A stretch of 64,000 nucleotides of DNA, taken from Porodaedalea pini. Taxonomy: Eukaryota; Basidiomycota; Agaricomycetes; Hymenochaetales; Hymenochaetaceae. How positions within the stretch are numbered: position 1 is the first letter of the stretch; every line of letters starts with the position of its first letter. The notes under the pieces are model-generated. The model saw only the letters and a list, made by a program, of their open reading frames with translations. It searched no databases and was not told the origin of the DNA. Below, one piece after another: positions 34,599 to 46,134 of the stretch. The stretch is taken from assembly GCA_002794775.1 (NCBI GenBank), contig NBAY01000005.1, forward strand, positions 124,001 through 188,000. Direction: 5' to 3'. The translations under genes and the position numbers were made by a program.

Positions 34599-37500
34599 AT
34601 GGAGAACAACGATACTCAAACACCTGTCACGTCCGTCGCTCCCAAAAGCCTCGACGAAGTTGAGCACAACGCCCAGCCGACAGGAGTCTCCGACAAGCCT
34701 GCCGACGCTGCTTCCCCGCAAGCGCGCGAGGAGGCCGCCAATCACGAAGACCCGGGAGTGACAAAGGAGGAGTTAGCGCAGGCGAAGGATTCTGCAGAGA
34801 AGTCGGAGAGTCGGGACGCAGAATCTGCAGAAGCAAAGGCCGCAGGTTCAAGTGCGACAGCCGCGACACAAAGCTACGTGCCACCTGTAAAGAGGTTCAG
34901 TGCAGTGAACATCAACAAGAAATTCTTGCAAAAGAATCAGTCTTCGACAGCGGGAGGCGGAGGCACATCCTCTGGTTCGTCAAGTAGCAAGCAGGCTGGT
35001 GTTATAGGTGCGCATACTGGATCCTAACTTTAGCTGACGATGTTGACGAACATTATTTCTGCTTGATATGGAAATAGCGCGGCCCGCACCACAGTCTGCA
35101 CATTCGCATTCTCGTTTGGTCACAGCGAAGCTCACTGCAACACCTATCTCGTCCTCTGCAGGGCAGGGATGGTCGCGACCGAATTCTGTTACGCCGCCCG
35201 CTCCCTCGCCAGCAAATGCGGCTGGACCCACGAAAGGCCCTACGCCTACAATTGCACCTGTCGGAGGCCACGGTCCTCCTCACATTGCCCCCGGAGGCAA
35301 GATTATACAGCCTCAGGTGCTCAAGCAAAAGGTGGACGGTCCTGGAAGGCCAGCATGGAGGAGCGTACAGCCCGGAGCCGTCAATTCAGGCATCCCAGCT
35401 CAGAATGAATTTCCTACTGCAGCTGAAGCTGCTCAGAGTATGTCTTCTTGCTTATCTTCATATGCGTCCCCATTTGATTTATAATCATGCCGCAGGCCGC
35501 CTTCTGAAACTTGCAGATATGAAAGCAGCTGCGGATGTCTCCGATGCTCAGAAGCAAGCTTTGAGCGAAACTGCTGATGCATTCCGCGGAGTGCATTTGG
35601 ATCCAAATGCGCATCATTGGGATGAGGTGCGTACGCTACTTTCAAACTTATTTTCGGTTCTAATTTCTTGCCGACATAAAGATGGAGGAAGAGGACAACG
35701 ATGACTTCTTGGGAGATGTTATCGAATTCGGCGACGGAAGGCAGTATACGATTCAAGTTACTGACGGAACGAAAGTTGATCCTAAGGCTCTTGAGGATGG
35801 GTCTGGGAACCTTGGCCCAGAAGGACCAGTTAGCAAGGCAGAGCGATTCGTAGACGACTTCGATAGAAGCTGGCCCAAATCTCGCCAAGAACAAGGCGCC
35901 CACCCTTTTTATGACGGACATGGCGCTCACAAGGATGAATCCACTCATCATGGTCGTGCTTCACACTCAGAAACGTCTTCAAACTTGTCTGGCCACTCCC
36001 CAGTCTCTGTGCGCGACGGCTCGCAATCTAGGGTGCTCTTCAACGAGCGCTTAAACAGGATGGAGCCGATTTCTGGCAGCAGACCTGAATCCGGCTCGCA
36101 TTTGCCTGCACACGGGGCGCCTATTCACCGAGATGTGCCAGATGCGCCAGGTCGTTTTCACAACAACCGCATTGAACGAGATGCTCCGCCACATAGTGCT
36201 TTCACAAACACTCGAAAGTTGCATGAGCCTTCTTGGAATATGCCATATGGATTTGAACAGCACACACGAGAGATTCGAGAGATCCAGTCAGAGTCGCCTA
36301 TCTCTTACTTCCATGGTGAGCATCATGACCGCAAGGGGAGGTCCGGATGGGCTTCGAGCGTGGCCCACAGCGGACCGCCGCCCAACGGCCGGCCGTTTGG
36401 CAGTAGAGAACCATCCGCCTCTCGATCTATAGTCAACGGTGCGCCTTCGGTAGCCAGCAGTGACGATCAGGGCAGCAGACACGCACCTTCGATCCGAGAT
36501 CAACAACGTGCTCATTTTTCTCCATCTGGACATCCTAGAGAAATGGATAGACAATTGCCTCCGCATTTGATGCATTCTCGATCTGCTTTTCCTCCTGAAA
36601 GATCCTCGGCCGAAGTTGATACTTACAAAGCCGGGCATCACGTATCATCCGACGCGCTTTCCGAATCTACTCCTGCCAAAGACCACGACCAGCTACAGCC
36701 TCACCCTGCTCGTATCACACAAGTGCAATCAGACACCGTTGTGTCAACGGCAGCTTCATCTATTCCTCCAGACGATGTCGAAGCGCTGCGCAAGGCCTTC
36801 CTTGCCGACAGTGCTGAGCGTGCAAAGAAGCGACGTCAGCAAGAGGAAGAGGAGCGTTTGAAAGCGCAGGAGCGAGCGAGAAAGAAGGCTGCTGAATTGG
36901 AAGCGAGAATAGCAGCTGCTAAGACTGCTGAGACAACCAAAAATGCTCCTGAGCCAACTAAAAAATCTGCTGTGGATTTCGCCTCTACTGCTTCTACAGC
37001 TGAAGTGGACAAGGGCAAGCCGACAGAGGTTCGTTTGTGACTTTTCCCCCTTACTTTCTTGATCTGCGAGGATCTGACATTCTCTTTTCGCTTCTTTCAA
37101 TTTCCTATAGACTGAGGTTCTTAGCATCATCGAGGAAGCAGTAGGCTCTGTCGCGCCTTCCGAAGTCACACCAAAAGACAAGGCAGACGAACCTCGCGGA
37201 AAAGAGGCTGTAGTCCCAAGATCATCGTTTGCGAAAGCCCTATCCCATGAAGATAGTGTTCATCCTTCCGCTGCTCCTGAAGCTCAAGAACCTGTTCAGT
37301 CTAGGCGACCTCCTTCAACTGCAGTGTTTGATCGAGCAGACTCATGGAGGGCTAACCCGAAGCCGCCGATGCTTCCTGTGCAGAACTCGAAGAACGACAT
37401 TTCGCATGAGTCTGCCATGGCTGTTCTACCCTCTGTGCGTGCCTTTGAGCTTCAGGCTGATGAAAGCATGGAAGTGATCGATTTCAGCGACATGGGCCGC

Positions 37501-40149
37501 TTGGTTGGGGAAAGGACTTCTCAAGAACATGGAGTGGTCGACTCAACATCTTTGAAACCAGCTCGTGCTGTTGCAAGCGATTTCTTCATGGGATCTGTAG
37601 CAGAGAAAACAGAGCAGGAGTCTTGGCGGAGAGCCAGTGCCGTTCCCCATCGATCTTATTCTGCAGCAGCAGAGAATAGGCTAACCCATGCATCTCATCA
37701 GGAACCGTCAGCTACCTTACCTGAAGCTAAAGCTGTTCCTCACGTAAACGAAGATCAGGTCCCTCTGAAAGTACCATTGTCGCCGACGAATGGTTTTTCA
37801 CCTCAGCTCGTGCCGAATCATTCTGGACATCCGCCTACCTCACTAGGTGTTCCTAAATTTCTTCGATCACCCACTGCGTCTTACCGGGAGGCACCTTTGT
37901 CTGCTCTGGATGACACGATGTCGCGTATCAAGGGTGCACTGGATGTAATGCATTCCGTAGCTGAACATGGAAGCAAGGGGGATGCGAAGGACATTGGCAG
38001 CTCTCCAAACCTGCAATCTACGGCCCCGGTCTCTGGCCCCTTTAAACCCAATAAATGGCTTCCACCCGCTCTTCGTCCGCCGGGTACGGAGCTCAACCAG
38101 AGACGCACGGAGACATTCGAATTCACCCGCCCAGAACCTCCTCGGAGTCCTGCCCCTCCGGATAGCAGCTATGCGATTCGTCTGCCTAACGTCTCCCGTC
38201 GTGTCGAACCTTTGACCAGGAAACAGATGAATCACCAAAAGCACTTTGGACCGGTCCGCTGGGAAATTCTGTCGTTTGACCCGCCCGTCGAAGGCATGAC
38301 TAAGAAGAGCTTGCTGGTGAATGACGTCCTATTTCGGAAGCCTCAGGGGCCATACAAGTCAAGGAAGTATCGAGTCTTGCTGCCCAAATCAAATAGCACA
38401 CCTCGCCCACCGTCCGGGAATGGATCCCATAAGGTTGTTAGTGACACCAATCCGGCTGAATCCACTCCGAAAGACATGACAAACGGTGCTTTTGGGCGGT
38501 CGAGTGAGCTGGGCAGCTGGCGATCTACTTCCGTAAGTGCCCGAGCGGAAGGCGTAGGTAGCTCTGGCAGACATGTTGCGCCGATGCTTGATGTCACGAG
38601 TCGGTCGCCTCCTCCGGAACTGATTTCGGCGAAGAAAACTGAATGCCCACCAGCGATGTCTGGAGCTGCGAGTAAACCCAAGCCGTCTCAAAAATCGTTA
38701 GATGGGACTGATGTCGCGTTCTATCGAGACGTGCGTAGGCACACTGATAGTAATACAGCCCCCACGGTGACCTTCACGGTAGGCAGCGAGCTTGAAGGCC
38801 AGACTGATATGTCACCCTTGCGTAAGACTCCCGCTCTTTCCGCAGAGGCAACGAAACCTTCACAAGGTGATATATCTGAGTTGACTGCGCCTGAAGTCAG
38901 AGCTGTTTCTCTGACATATCCAGCGCCATCTGCTCAGTCTGCTTCGCCTAGCGACGTGGAATTGCCTTCTTCATCCCCGGCGATGACAACGCAGCCCCTG
39001 AGTCAGACAGGCGTAGATGGCAGGACATTTGAGCAGCAGGTATTTGATCTTGTTTAATCTGATGCAAGTTTTCTCATATTTCTTTATTAGAGCGACCCCT
39101 TCTTACAAAGGCAGCCCGTAACGCCTCCGCCGCAGAGTACGCCTTCAACTTGGGGGAAATCACCTGCACGTGCTCCCGATCCAGAACATTTGAAGGCTGT
39201 TTGGTCCCAAGCGTCTAATAACGAGTCTATTCCGACTGTCAACTCTCTGAAGAGCATCGCAGATGACCTGACTGCGGTCCCTTTCACGCTTCAGGAGGTG
39301 AAATCAGAGGGCGGGACACCCCCACCGCCACCTCCTGGACCTGTTGCACCACCTACGAGGATGTCTGCTTCTGAAGTTACGAGAGCGTTCCAGACAGTTC
39401 CGTCTGGCCCGTCCAATGGCATGCCTTCGACTGCGCTACGGGGCAGTCAGATGCCTTCAAATCTTGGCTCTCCCATAGGTTCTCAGAGACCCTTGAAGCC
39501 TCCCGCTATTGGTCTACCTCCTCCACCTTCCATGAATCCTAATGCTCCTCGGCCTCCGTACATGACCTACCCCACATCGATGAACAACCATTCTCCTAGC
39601 CCACCTACATTGGTTTATTCACATGTCATGCCGAACGGAATGCCTGGCTCTCCTTCAGCATCGCCTTATGGTCAGCCTGTATGGATGCCACTTGTCCAGC
39701 AGGGTCCGCAAATGCTTCGAGCGCAGCCCTCATCGCCGTATAGTCCGTCACTCATGCCATACCCCATGCCTGGCGCGCAAAATGGAATGTTCCCTCCTTC
39801 GAACAGCATGTCAAACCCGCAGGGATCGCCCGCTTCGTACTCAAGCGCGCCTCCCCCTTCTCAGATGATGGTCAGTCCTGTGCTGTCTCATGCTTCTCCC
39901 GTTCCGCCGCATATGATGTATCCGGGAAGCCCTATGCTCGTGCATGTTCCTCCGCCCGGTGGTACTCCTCAACCCCGTGCATACCCACCGGGTGTGGTCG
40001 GGATGGGCAGAGGTTCAATGCCAGTGCAAAATCCGATGGATCCTCGTTCCCACCCTCCTCCCGGGCCCCCGGCAGCTCCCGCATCGCGCTTCCCTGTTCA
40101 TAATCCTGGGTATACTCCTGTACCTCAGTCGTTTGTTCGGCCGTGGTGA
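34599..40149 (+). CDS. Large disordered protein with PRRC2/BAT2-like N-terminus
   Basis: A protein of roughly 1,700 residues with few introns. From the ATG at 34599 it runs through an acidic Ala/Glu-rich start, then VPPVKRFSAVNINKKFLQKN, SRLVTAKLTATPIS, GQGWSRPNSVTPPAPSP, WRSVQPGAVN and NEFPTAAEAAQ. This order (FxxxNxxKK..., GWSRP, final FPTxxEA) recalls the N-terminal region of PRRC2/BAT2 proteins, but the match is by eye. Next are an acidic EEEDNDDFLGDVIEFGDGRQ block and long Ser/Pro/His-rich tracts. A charged helix follows (AERAKKRRQQEEEERLKAQE, about 36810-36930). A more ordered block sits at 38230-38390 (FGPVRWEILSFDPPVEG, KKSLLVNDVLFRKP). The end is rich in Pro, Met, Ser and Tyr. Animal PRRC2 proteins act in translation and stress granules; function here is inference only. 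Confidence 0.65.
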
Positions 40150-40384
40150 GCAGTTCATAACTGTGTTCGTTGCATATCGTACACTACTTTATTGTTGCAT
40201 TTTGTTATCTGCATTCATCATTTTGTAATTGTTATGCACTTTTCTTTAAATTCGATGAGGTTCTTCGTCAGACTCCATTGCTGCAATACGTTTTTACGAG
40301 TTCAACGCGTGGTGTACTGCACTTTCAAGGTAGAAACTGGCTATAAGATTATGAAAGTATAAAACAAAGGTATACACAAGTAGC

Positions 40385-42136
40385 TTATGTATGGGCAGCC
40401 TGCACCGCCTGTTCTGCAGCATCGTCTAAACTATCAAAGGGGAAGATCTTGAGACCCGACTCTCTGATGAGCCTTGAATAAAATATCAACTAGAGTCACA
40501 ACAGTCACAGGTTCAGTACTCACTGCTTTGCTTCCGCCTCTTTCGTGCCTTTAAGCCTGACAATCAAGGGAACGCTGAGAGCAAGATCCTTGGTGGCCTT
40601 GATAACACCCTCAGCAATATAATCACAACGCATGATGCCTTTCAAGCGTGGCAATCGTCGTCAGACAATTTGTCAAGAGGTAAAGATAGTAGCGTACCTC
40701 CGAAAATGTTGATGAAGATGCTCTTGACAGCAGGGTCAGCCAGCAAGATCTCAAAGGCCTTCTTCACAGTCTCAGGGGTGGCTCCACTGTCATAAGAAAT
40801 TGAGTCGGAGAAGGTGATGAAAAGGTGCATGGAATACAAACCCTCCTACGTCAAGAAAGTTAGCTGGCTGCCCTCCGTGAAGGCTGAGCACATCCATGGT
40901 CGCCATCGCAAGACCAGCACCATTGACGAGGCATCCAACGTTCCCGTCGAGCTTGATGAAGTTCAGGTCGTATTTCTGCGCCTCAACTTCTGACGGCTCC
41001 TCCTGGGTAACATCACGGAGCGCGTACACGTCTTGCTGGCGGAAGGCGGCATTGTCGTCAAAGCCGAGCTTTGCATCCATACTGAACAGAGTATCAGCAT
41101 GGATATATCATGAAGTCTTCGAGAAATAGCCTTACCACAAGATATGCCCATCCGCTGTCTCGCCCAAGGGGTTGATTTCGATCTGGGTCGCGTCCTTGTC
41201 CTTAAAAATCTTGTAGAGGTTCTGGAAAGTCGCGGCTGCCTCCTTCTCCGCTTGTTCACTCTTAAAGTTAAGCTTCTTGGCGACTCCCAATGCCTCCTCA
41301 TCGCTAAGTCCCTTGGCAAAGTCAATAGGCGTGGTGATGATGGCGTTCGGGTCCTTCGCAGCAACCTCCTCAATGTTCATACCACCCTGACTCGAAACGA
41401 CGAGAACGGGCCCCTGCGAAGCACGATCGTTCAAGATAGCGACGTAGTACTCATGAGCGGCATCGCGGCGTTCAGCCAGCATTACCTACAAAAATGCCTC
41501 AGATGCCACGTCCGACGATAAAACTGCAAGTGACCTACAGCATTACATATCCGGCCTTTCTCGCCCGTCTGCTTCGTGATGAGCTTGGAACCGATCATCT
41601 TGCCCGCATATTCCTTGGCCTGCTCTGGGCTGTATAACGAATTAGCATGTAATTGCTAGTTGACTTGGTCCGTGTCTACCTGTTGATGATATGGACACCA
41701 CCCTGGAATCCATTATCAAATTTGCCCTTTCCACGACCACCAGCCAGAACCTGGGCCTTGATTACAAGATCTTTGGTGCCTAAGGTGTTCGCTGAGATAT
41801 AGTCATGCCATGTTCAGTAGGACACGTAGTTACCGAACTTCTTCGCCACCTCGAAAGCCTCTTCGGGTGATTTGGCCGCAATACTCTTCGGTGTTGTGAT
41901 GCCATACTATTGATAAGATATTAGTCAACAGAAAACAATACGAGTATGAGAATAGATTGAGACGTACAGAGTTCAGCAGGTTGACTGACTGGTATTCGTG
42001 GATGGAGAGGAACCGTTTCTGACCTGCAGATCTAGCCTGTGTCAAGCATCTAGTGAGCTAGGAGGAGCAACGACTTCAACTGAACGCATACTCGAAGAGC
42101 GACTTTACCACCAGCTCTGCGCAAAGAGGCAAGCAT
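40385..42136 (-). CDS. LSC2: Succinyl-CoA ligase (ADP-forming) beta subunit, mitochondrial
   Basis: Beta subunit of the TCA-cycle enzyme that interconverts succinyl-CoA and succinate with nucleotide phosphorylation. The ATG at 42136 begins [15 protein letters not shown], a mitochondrial presequence, followed by [15 protein letters not shown]. The ATP-grasp domain is complete: [81 protein letters not shown]. The CoA-ligase part has [44 protein letters not shown] and [20 protein letters not shown]. The [11 protein letters not shown] loop is the usual signature. About eight introns; the stop is at 40385-40387. It is divergent from the chromodomain gene, with 193 bases between starts. Confidence 0.95.
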
Positions 42137-42329
42137 TCTGAAACAAGGAGGAGATCAGGAGAAGCGAAAGGAGCGCGGGCCTATAAAAACAAGTGCCAGA
42201 CAGCCACGCGTGTCGCGTAACGCCGCACCTCTTCTCCGACGCGGGTAGCCGCACATCTTCAGCCCTCCGGTTTCGCGCGACCCGCCTTCACTCCGCTCAA
42301 GCTCCTTTGCGGCTTTGCCTTCCGCCAGC

Positions 42330-45300
42330 ATGGGAAAACACATATTAGTGTCTTCTGACAATGAGAGCAACATTACCAACGAAAGCTCAGAGAATGCCTA
42401 CTTAGTTGGTCAGTTTCGGCGTGCTATGAGTAAAGCATGACTGTGGGCTCAAAATCTTTCGGTGCTGCTCTGATCGTTCCTCCCAGAGGTTATCACTAAG
42501 GCCAAAGTAGTCGATGACGATGAATTTGTACGCCATCTTCCTTGTTTTATCTCTAATCCTTATGACGAAATGACAAAATATCAAACCCTAAGGAGTACCG
42601 AGTAAAAGTGAGTAAGTCAACAGTCGTCGTCATTTGAACATTCTCTCAAACATCAAAGTGGTACGGATACACCTCTGATGATGACACGTGAGTTCATTGC
42701 TTCTTACACTTGGTAAACTCATACATAACTTGTCCTTTTCTGTGAGGTGGGAGCCAGAAGAGAATGTTGCAGAGTGCACTCGTCTCCTAAAGTGCTTCTG
42801 GAAGGAGGTTGGCAAGCAGCACAAAAAAAGTCCTGGACCTCGTGGCACAGTGTACACTGCTTCAGATGAGTGGATAAGTATGCAATGCCAGTCATCTTGT
42901 GTTGTGCAGTGCCCTTTGATAATAGGACCCCTTCTCGTTCAGGGAAGGAACGCAGACATTTCCGCAAAGAAATGCTCAAAGATCAGGCTGCGAAACGAAA
43001 GGTAGGAGCTAAATATCGCTATCAACGAAACTAACTATCTTTATACGGCAGGAAAGGGAGAGGGAACGCAGTAACAGGACAAAGGCTGCAAAAAGTGCTG
43101 CGGAGGATGATGCTCCGACAAAGTCAAGATCGACAGAGAAAGCGGACGTCCTAAGCTTATTCACTGACCCTGAAGTGAGTGACTTCCTTCGGCATGCGAT
43201 GATCATTCTGACGCACGCATGCATTTTGCATCCAGAACAGCTCGGAAGCGGATGAAACTCCACTAAGCGCGCAGTTGAGTAGCAAGAAAAGAAGGGAGAA
43301 AGAAATGCAGCGAACTACATCAGTGAGTGTTTCGCCGTGACCACGCTCCCAGAGTAGTAATAGTCATTCAGGGGATTATAAAGGCATCTTCATCAACAAT
43401 CAAGTCGGGCATCCCAAAGAAATTGTCCATACAGACGAGTTCTGCGCCAAAGGGCAAATACTCAGGATTTAAGATCCCGAAGAAAGCCCCAGGTTCTGTC
43501 CAGGTCAGCCCTATAAACTCACCAGTAATTCCGTCAAAAGATGCCTTCAAAACAAAGCCGAAGACCCCGCTTTCTACAACTCTTCCAAATCGTCCTTTCA
43601 ATGCAGTGTTCAAGGAGCATTCGGTGCGAGATAGTGAACCATCCAACGTATTGTTCGTCGCTCGCCGAACTGTATAAGGTTTTATTCTTATTCTTTGCGA
43701 TCAGTCTTCCACCGCGCCCTCGCCCCACCGCGCCGGTCGTGTCCCCTGTTGGAACCCCTCAAGTATCATATGAAGATGTGGACAACCTTTTGGCAACGAT
43801 CATGCCGTTCGGGTATGCTTTCTTGTTTTCCGGGACGAAATGCTCAATAACTGAGCTGCTGATATAGACATTCGGAGGCTCAGAAGCCGGAGTGCGTTCG
43901 TGTTCTAAACTCTTACCCTTCTATAGTTTAACCCTGCATTTGTTCGCTTGTTATCTTATCATTGAAGGAATCTCTCTTCAGTGCCATCGAAAACATCTAC
44001 AGTGGTTCCATCCGGCCTCAAGTGAGTTTTTTGAGTTTCTGCTAATGGAGGGTTGATTTGTCAACATTTCTCAGGTTCGCAAAGAAATGGAGCTGGTCCG
44101 GAGAACTCTTTTTCGACACCTCTGATGCTGCCGAACGGTTGTGCGAGATTACAATACATGATCCCAGCGAAACCTCAGACATTGGCTTCAGATTAGGTCC
44201 AGTTCTAGATTCAAGGGACTCTTTACGTTTCAGCAAAGCCTACCGGCGGTCCGAATTGAACTTCATCCTACAAGCGCTCAGAAAAGTCGACCAGATCGCT
44301 AAAATTTCACATCGGGAAGAACATGACAAGGAGCCCCTGTCGGTTTTCATGAAGTACTTGGCTCGAAGGAATCTGGTGAGTTAAAATGAGGTAGTCATCA
44401 ACGTCCACCTGACGAGTCGCATGAAGTCTATCTCCAGTGCTGTCATCACCAGATTCGGACATGTTGCGGAGATGATAGTATTCCCCTCCACTGACAAGGA
44501 TCTTTGCAAACGTCTCAACGTTCCCCTCCGCTACGAAGTCGCTGACTGCCTGCTTCTTGCTCTGATGCCTTGGCACGTCCCTCCTTCAAAATACGGCGTA
44601 AAGTATCTCAGGTCCGATGAACTGCGAGATTCAAAGGTCGAAGGGGAGCTTGAAGAGACGCGAAAAGCATACTCGAGTATCATTTCCAAGCCTAGCATCG
44701 AAACATCATTCCGTATTCTGGGCTATGATTTTTGGTTTATCAACTTCTTGCCTTCTCGCAAATACTGCATCTGGTCATTTCATGTCGACGCTAAACCTAC
44801 AGATCGCGGGCGGAAATTTCCCGGAGTTCGACAGGAAACTAAGGCTTTAATTGATGTTTTGTCATTTTTGAAGGCCGAAAATGTCGGCTACGACAGCGCT
44901 GACGTACGAGTGGTCTTCATCCATGTTGGGTCTGTGAGGAGCATCCGGAAATTACCCGGTCTAGTAGAACGGCGTTGTGATAAACCGGAAGTGCGGTTTG
45001 TCACTTACGGGACTCATGAAAGCGTTAGACCATCGTTGTGGGGATTTCGTGAGATTTACCCCTTAGGTGCTTTTCTTTTCTTTTTTTCTATCTGCTTGAA
45101 GAACGAGCACTGAATAAGCCTCCCAGGTGGTGTTGTCACATTCACTGCAAGCGCATTGATAGAAAACCCGCTGCGCGCAGCAGAGCTGATTGAGCAAATA
45201 CATAAGCATCCTCACTGGGAATGTTATATTCTTCCTTCTGTGCTGGCTGTGTTTGTTCGTCTATCTTGTCCGGGGGAAGACCCTCTTTCAGTGCATGCAA

Positions 45301-45891
45301 GGTACGGTTCGGGGGATCTGGGTTCGCCCCAATCACTGGCTTAAGCACTGAACGACTGCTGAACTACAGGGAGCCATACCATTTTGGTAGGATTCTCGGT
45401 CTGATTGAGGAAGGAAAGGTCGCATTGATGCAGAGTCCTGGCTTGATCGAGGGGTCGCTTCCCGGTATTGAGGACTCGGAAGGGGAGCGTGATAAATGGA
45501 TTGCGGCTCAGTTCACGACGCTCGCTAAAACCCCCTTACAGCACCTCGAAGAGTGTTGGAGTACGTTTGTCTCAGAGTATTCGAACAAAACAGAAACGGA
45601 GCTACGAGCGTCGATCGAGTCGGAGATAGTAAAGGACCTCACGCGACTCCAAACACAGCAAGCTATTCGCGAGAACTACCGCAGGTTCGTCGTGATAAAG
45701 GCCATGCAGGATGAACATATAAATTCCCAAAAGGAAGGAGTAAGTACTCTTCCATTGAGTTAGTGCGCAGCGAGTGGAACTGACCTCTCGACGCCCAGTT
45801 CGAGTGGAGACCCGCTCAGGACTTCAATTTTGGGGATGGCTTTCCGGTTCAGAGCGTGGATTCGATGGGGGAAATTCAACAAGCAGTTTGA
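42330..45891 (+). CDS. Large chromodomain protein, possible heterochromatin factor
   Basis: The ATG at 42330 (MGKHILVSSDNESNITN) opens a chromodomain assembled from four exons: NAYLVITKAKVVDDDEF, EYRVK, WYGYTSDDDT and WEPEENVAECTRLLKCFW. The cage aromatics (Tyr of AYLV, Trp and Tyr of KWYGY) are present. The extension WKEVG...TASDEWI follows. A basic linker (SRSGKERRHFRKEMLKDQ) and a Lys/Ser/Pro-rich stretch lead to a folded C-terminal part beginning KKWSWSGELFF, then LCEITIHDPSE, SELNFILQALRKVDQIAKI, FMKYLARRNL, GHVAEMIVFPSTDKDLCKRL. Further blocks are RILGYDFWFINFLPSRKY and RFVTYGTHESVRPSLWGF. The WxWxGELF start and what follows recall a SPOC-like fold, as in fission-yeast Chp1, but this is not proven. 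Many introns; the first two junctions are the least certain. The stop is at 45889-45891. Confidence 0.7.
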
Positions 45892-46134
45892 AGTCATCTG
45901 TCGTTCAATCCATGTTTATTTTACGTGTTTCCTATCTTGATTTGTGTTATGTGTACATACTTTGTTCAAATTCAAATTGCCCTCTGTAATGAACAAAGTC
46001 GCTTAGTATATCTGCTGACTAAGCAGTGCTCTTCGGACTAGCCGCTCGGCTGACGGACCACGCCCTGTCACATACCACGTCGCGCCTCGTACCATCTGCT
46101 GAAGGCCCCGGCCTTCGATTTCTGCCCAAGGACT

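Noticed and set aside
42402..42584. Minus-strand open frame upstream of the large chromodomain gene
   Set aside because: It overlaps the first chromodomain exons on the other strand and has no support of its own.
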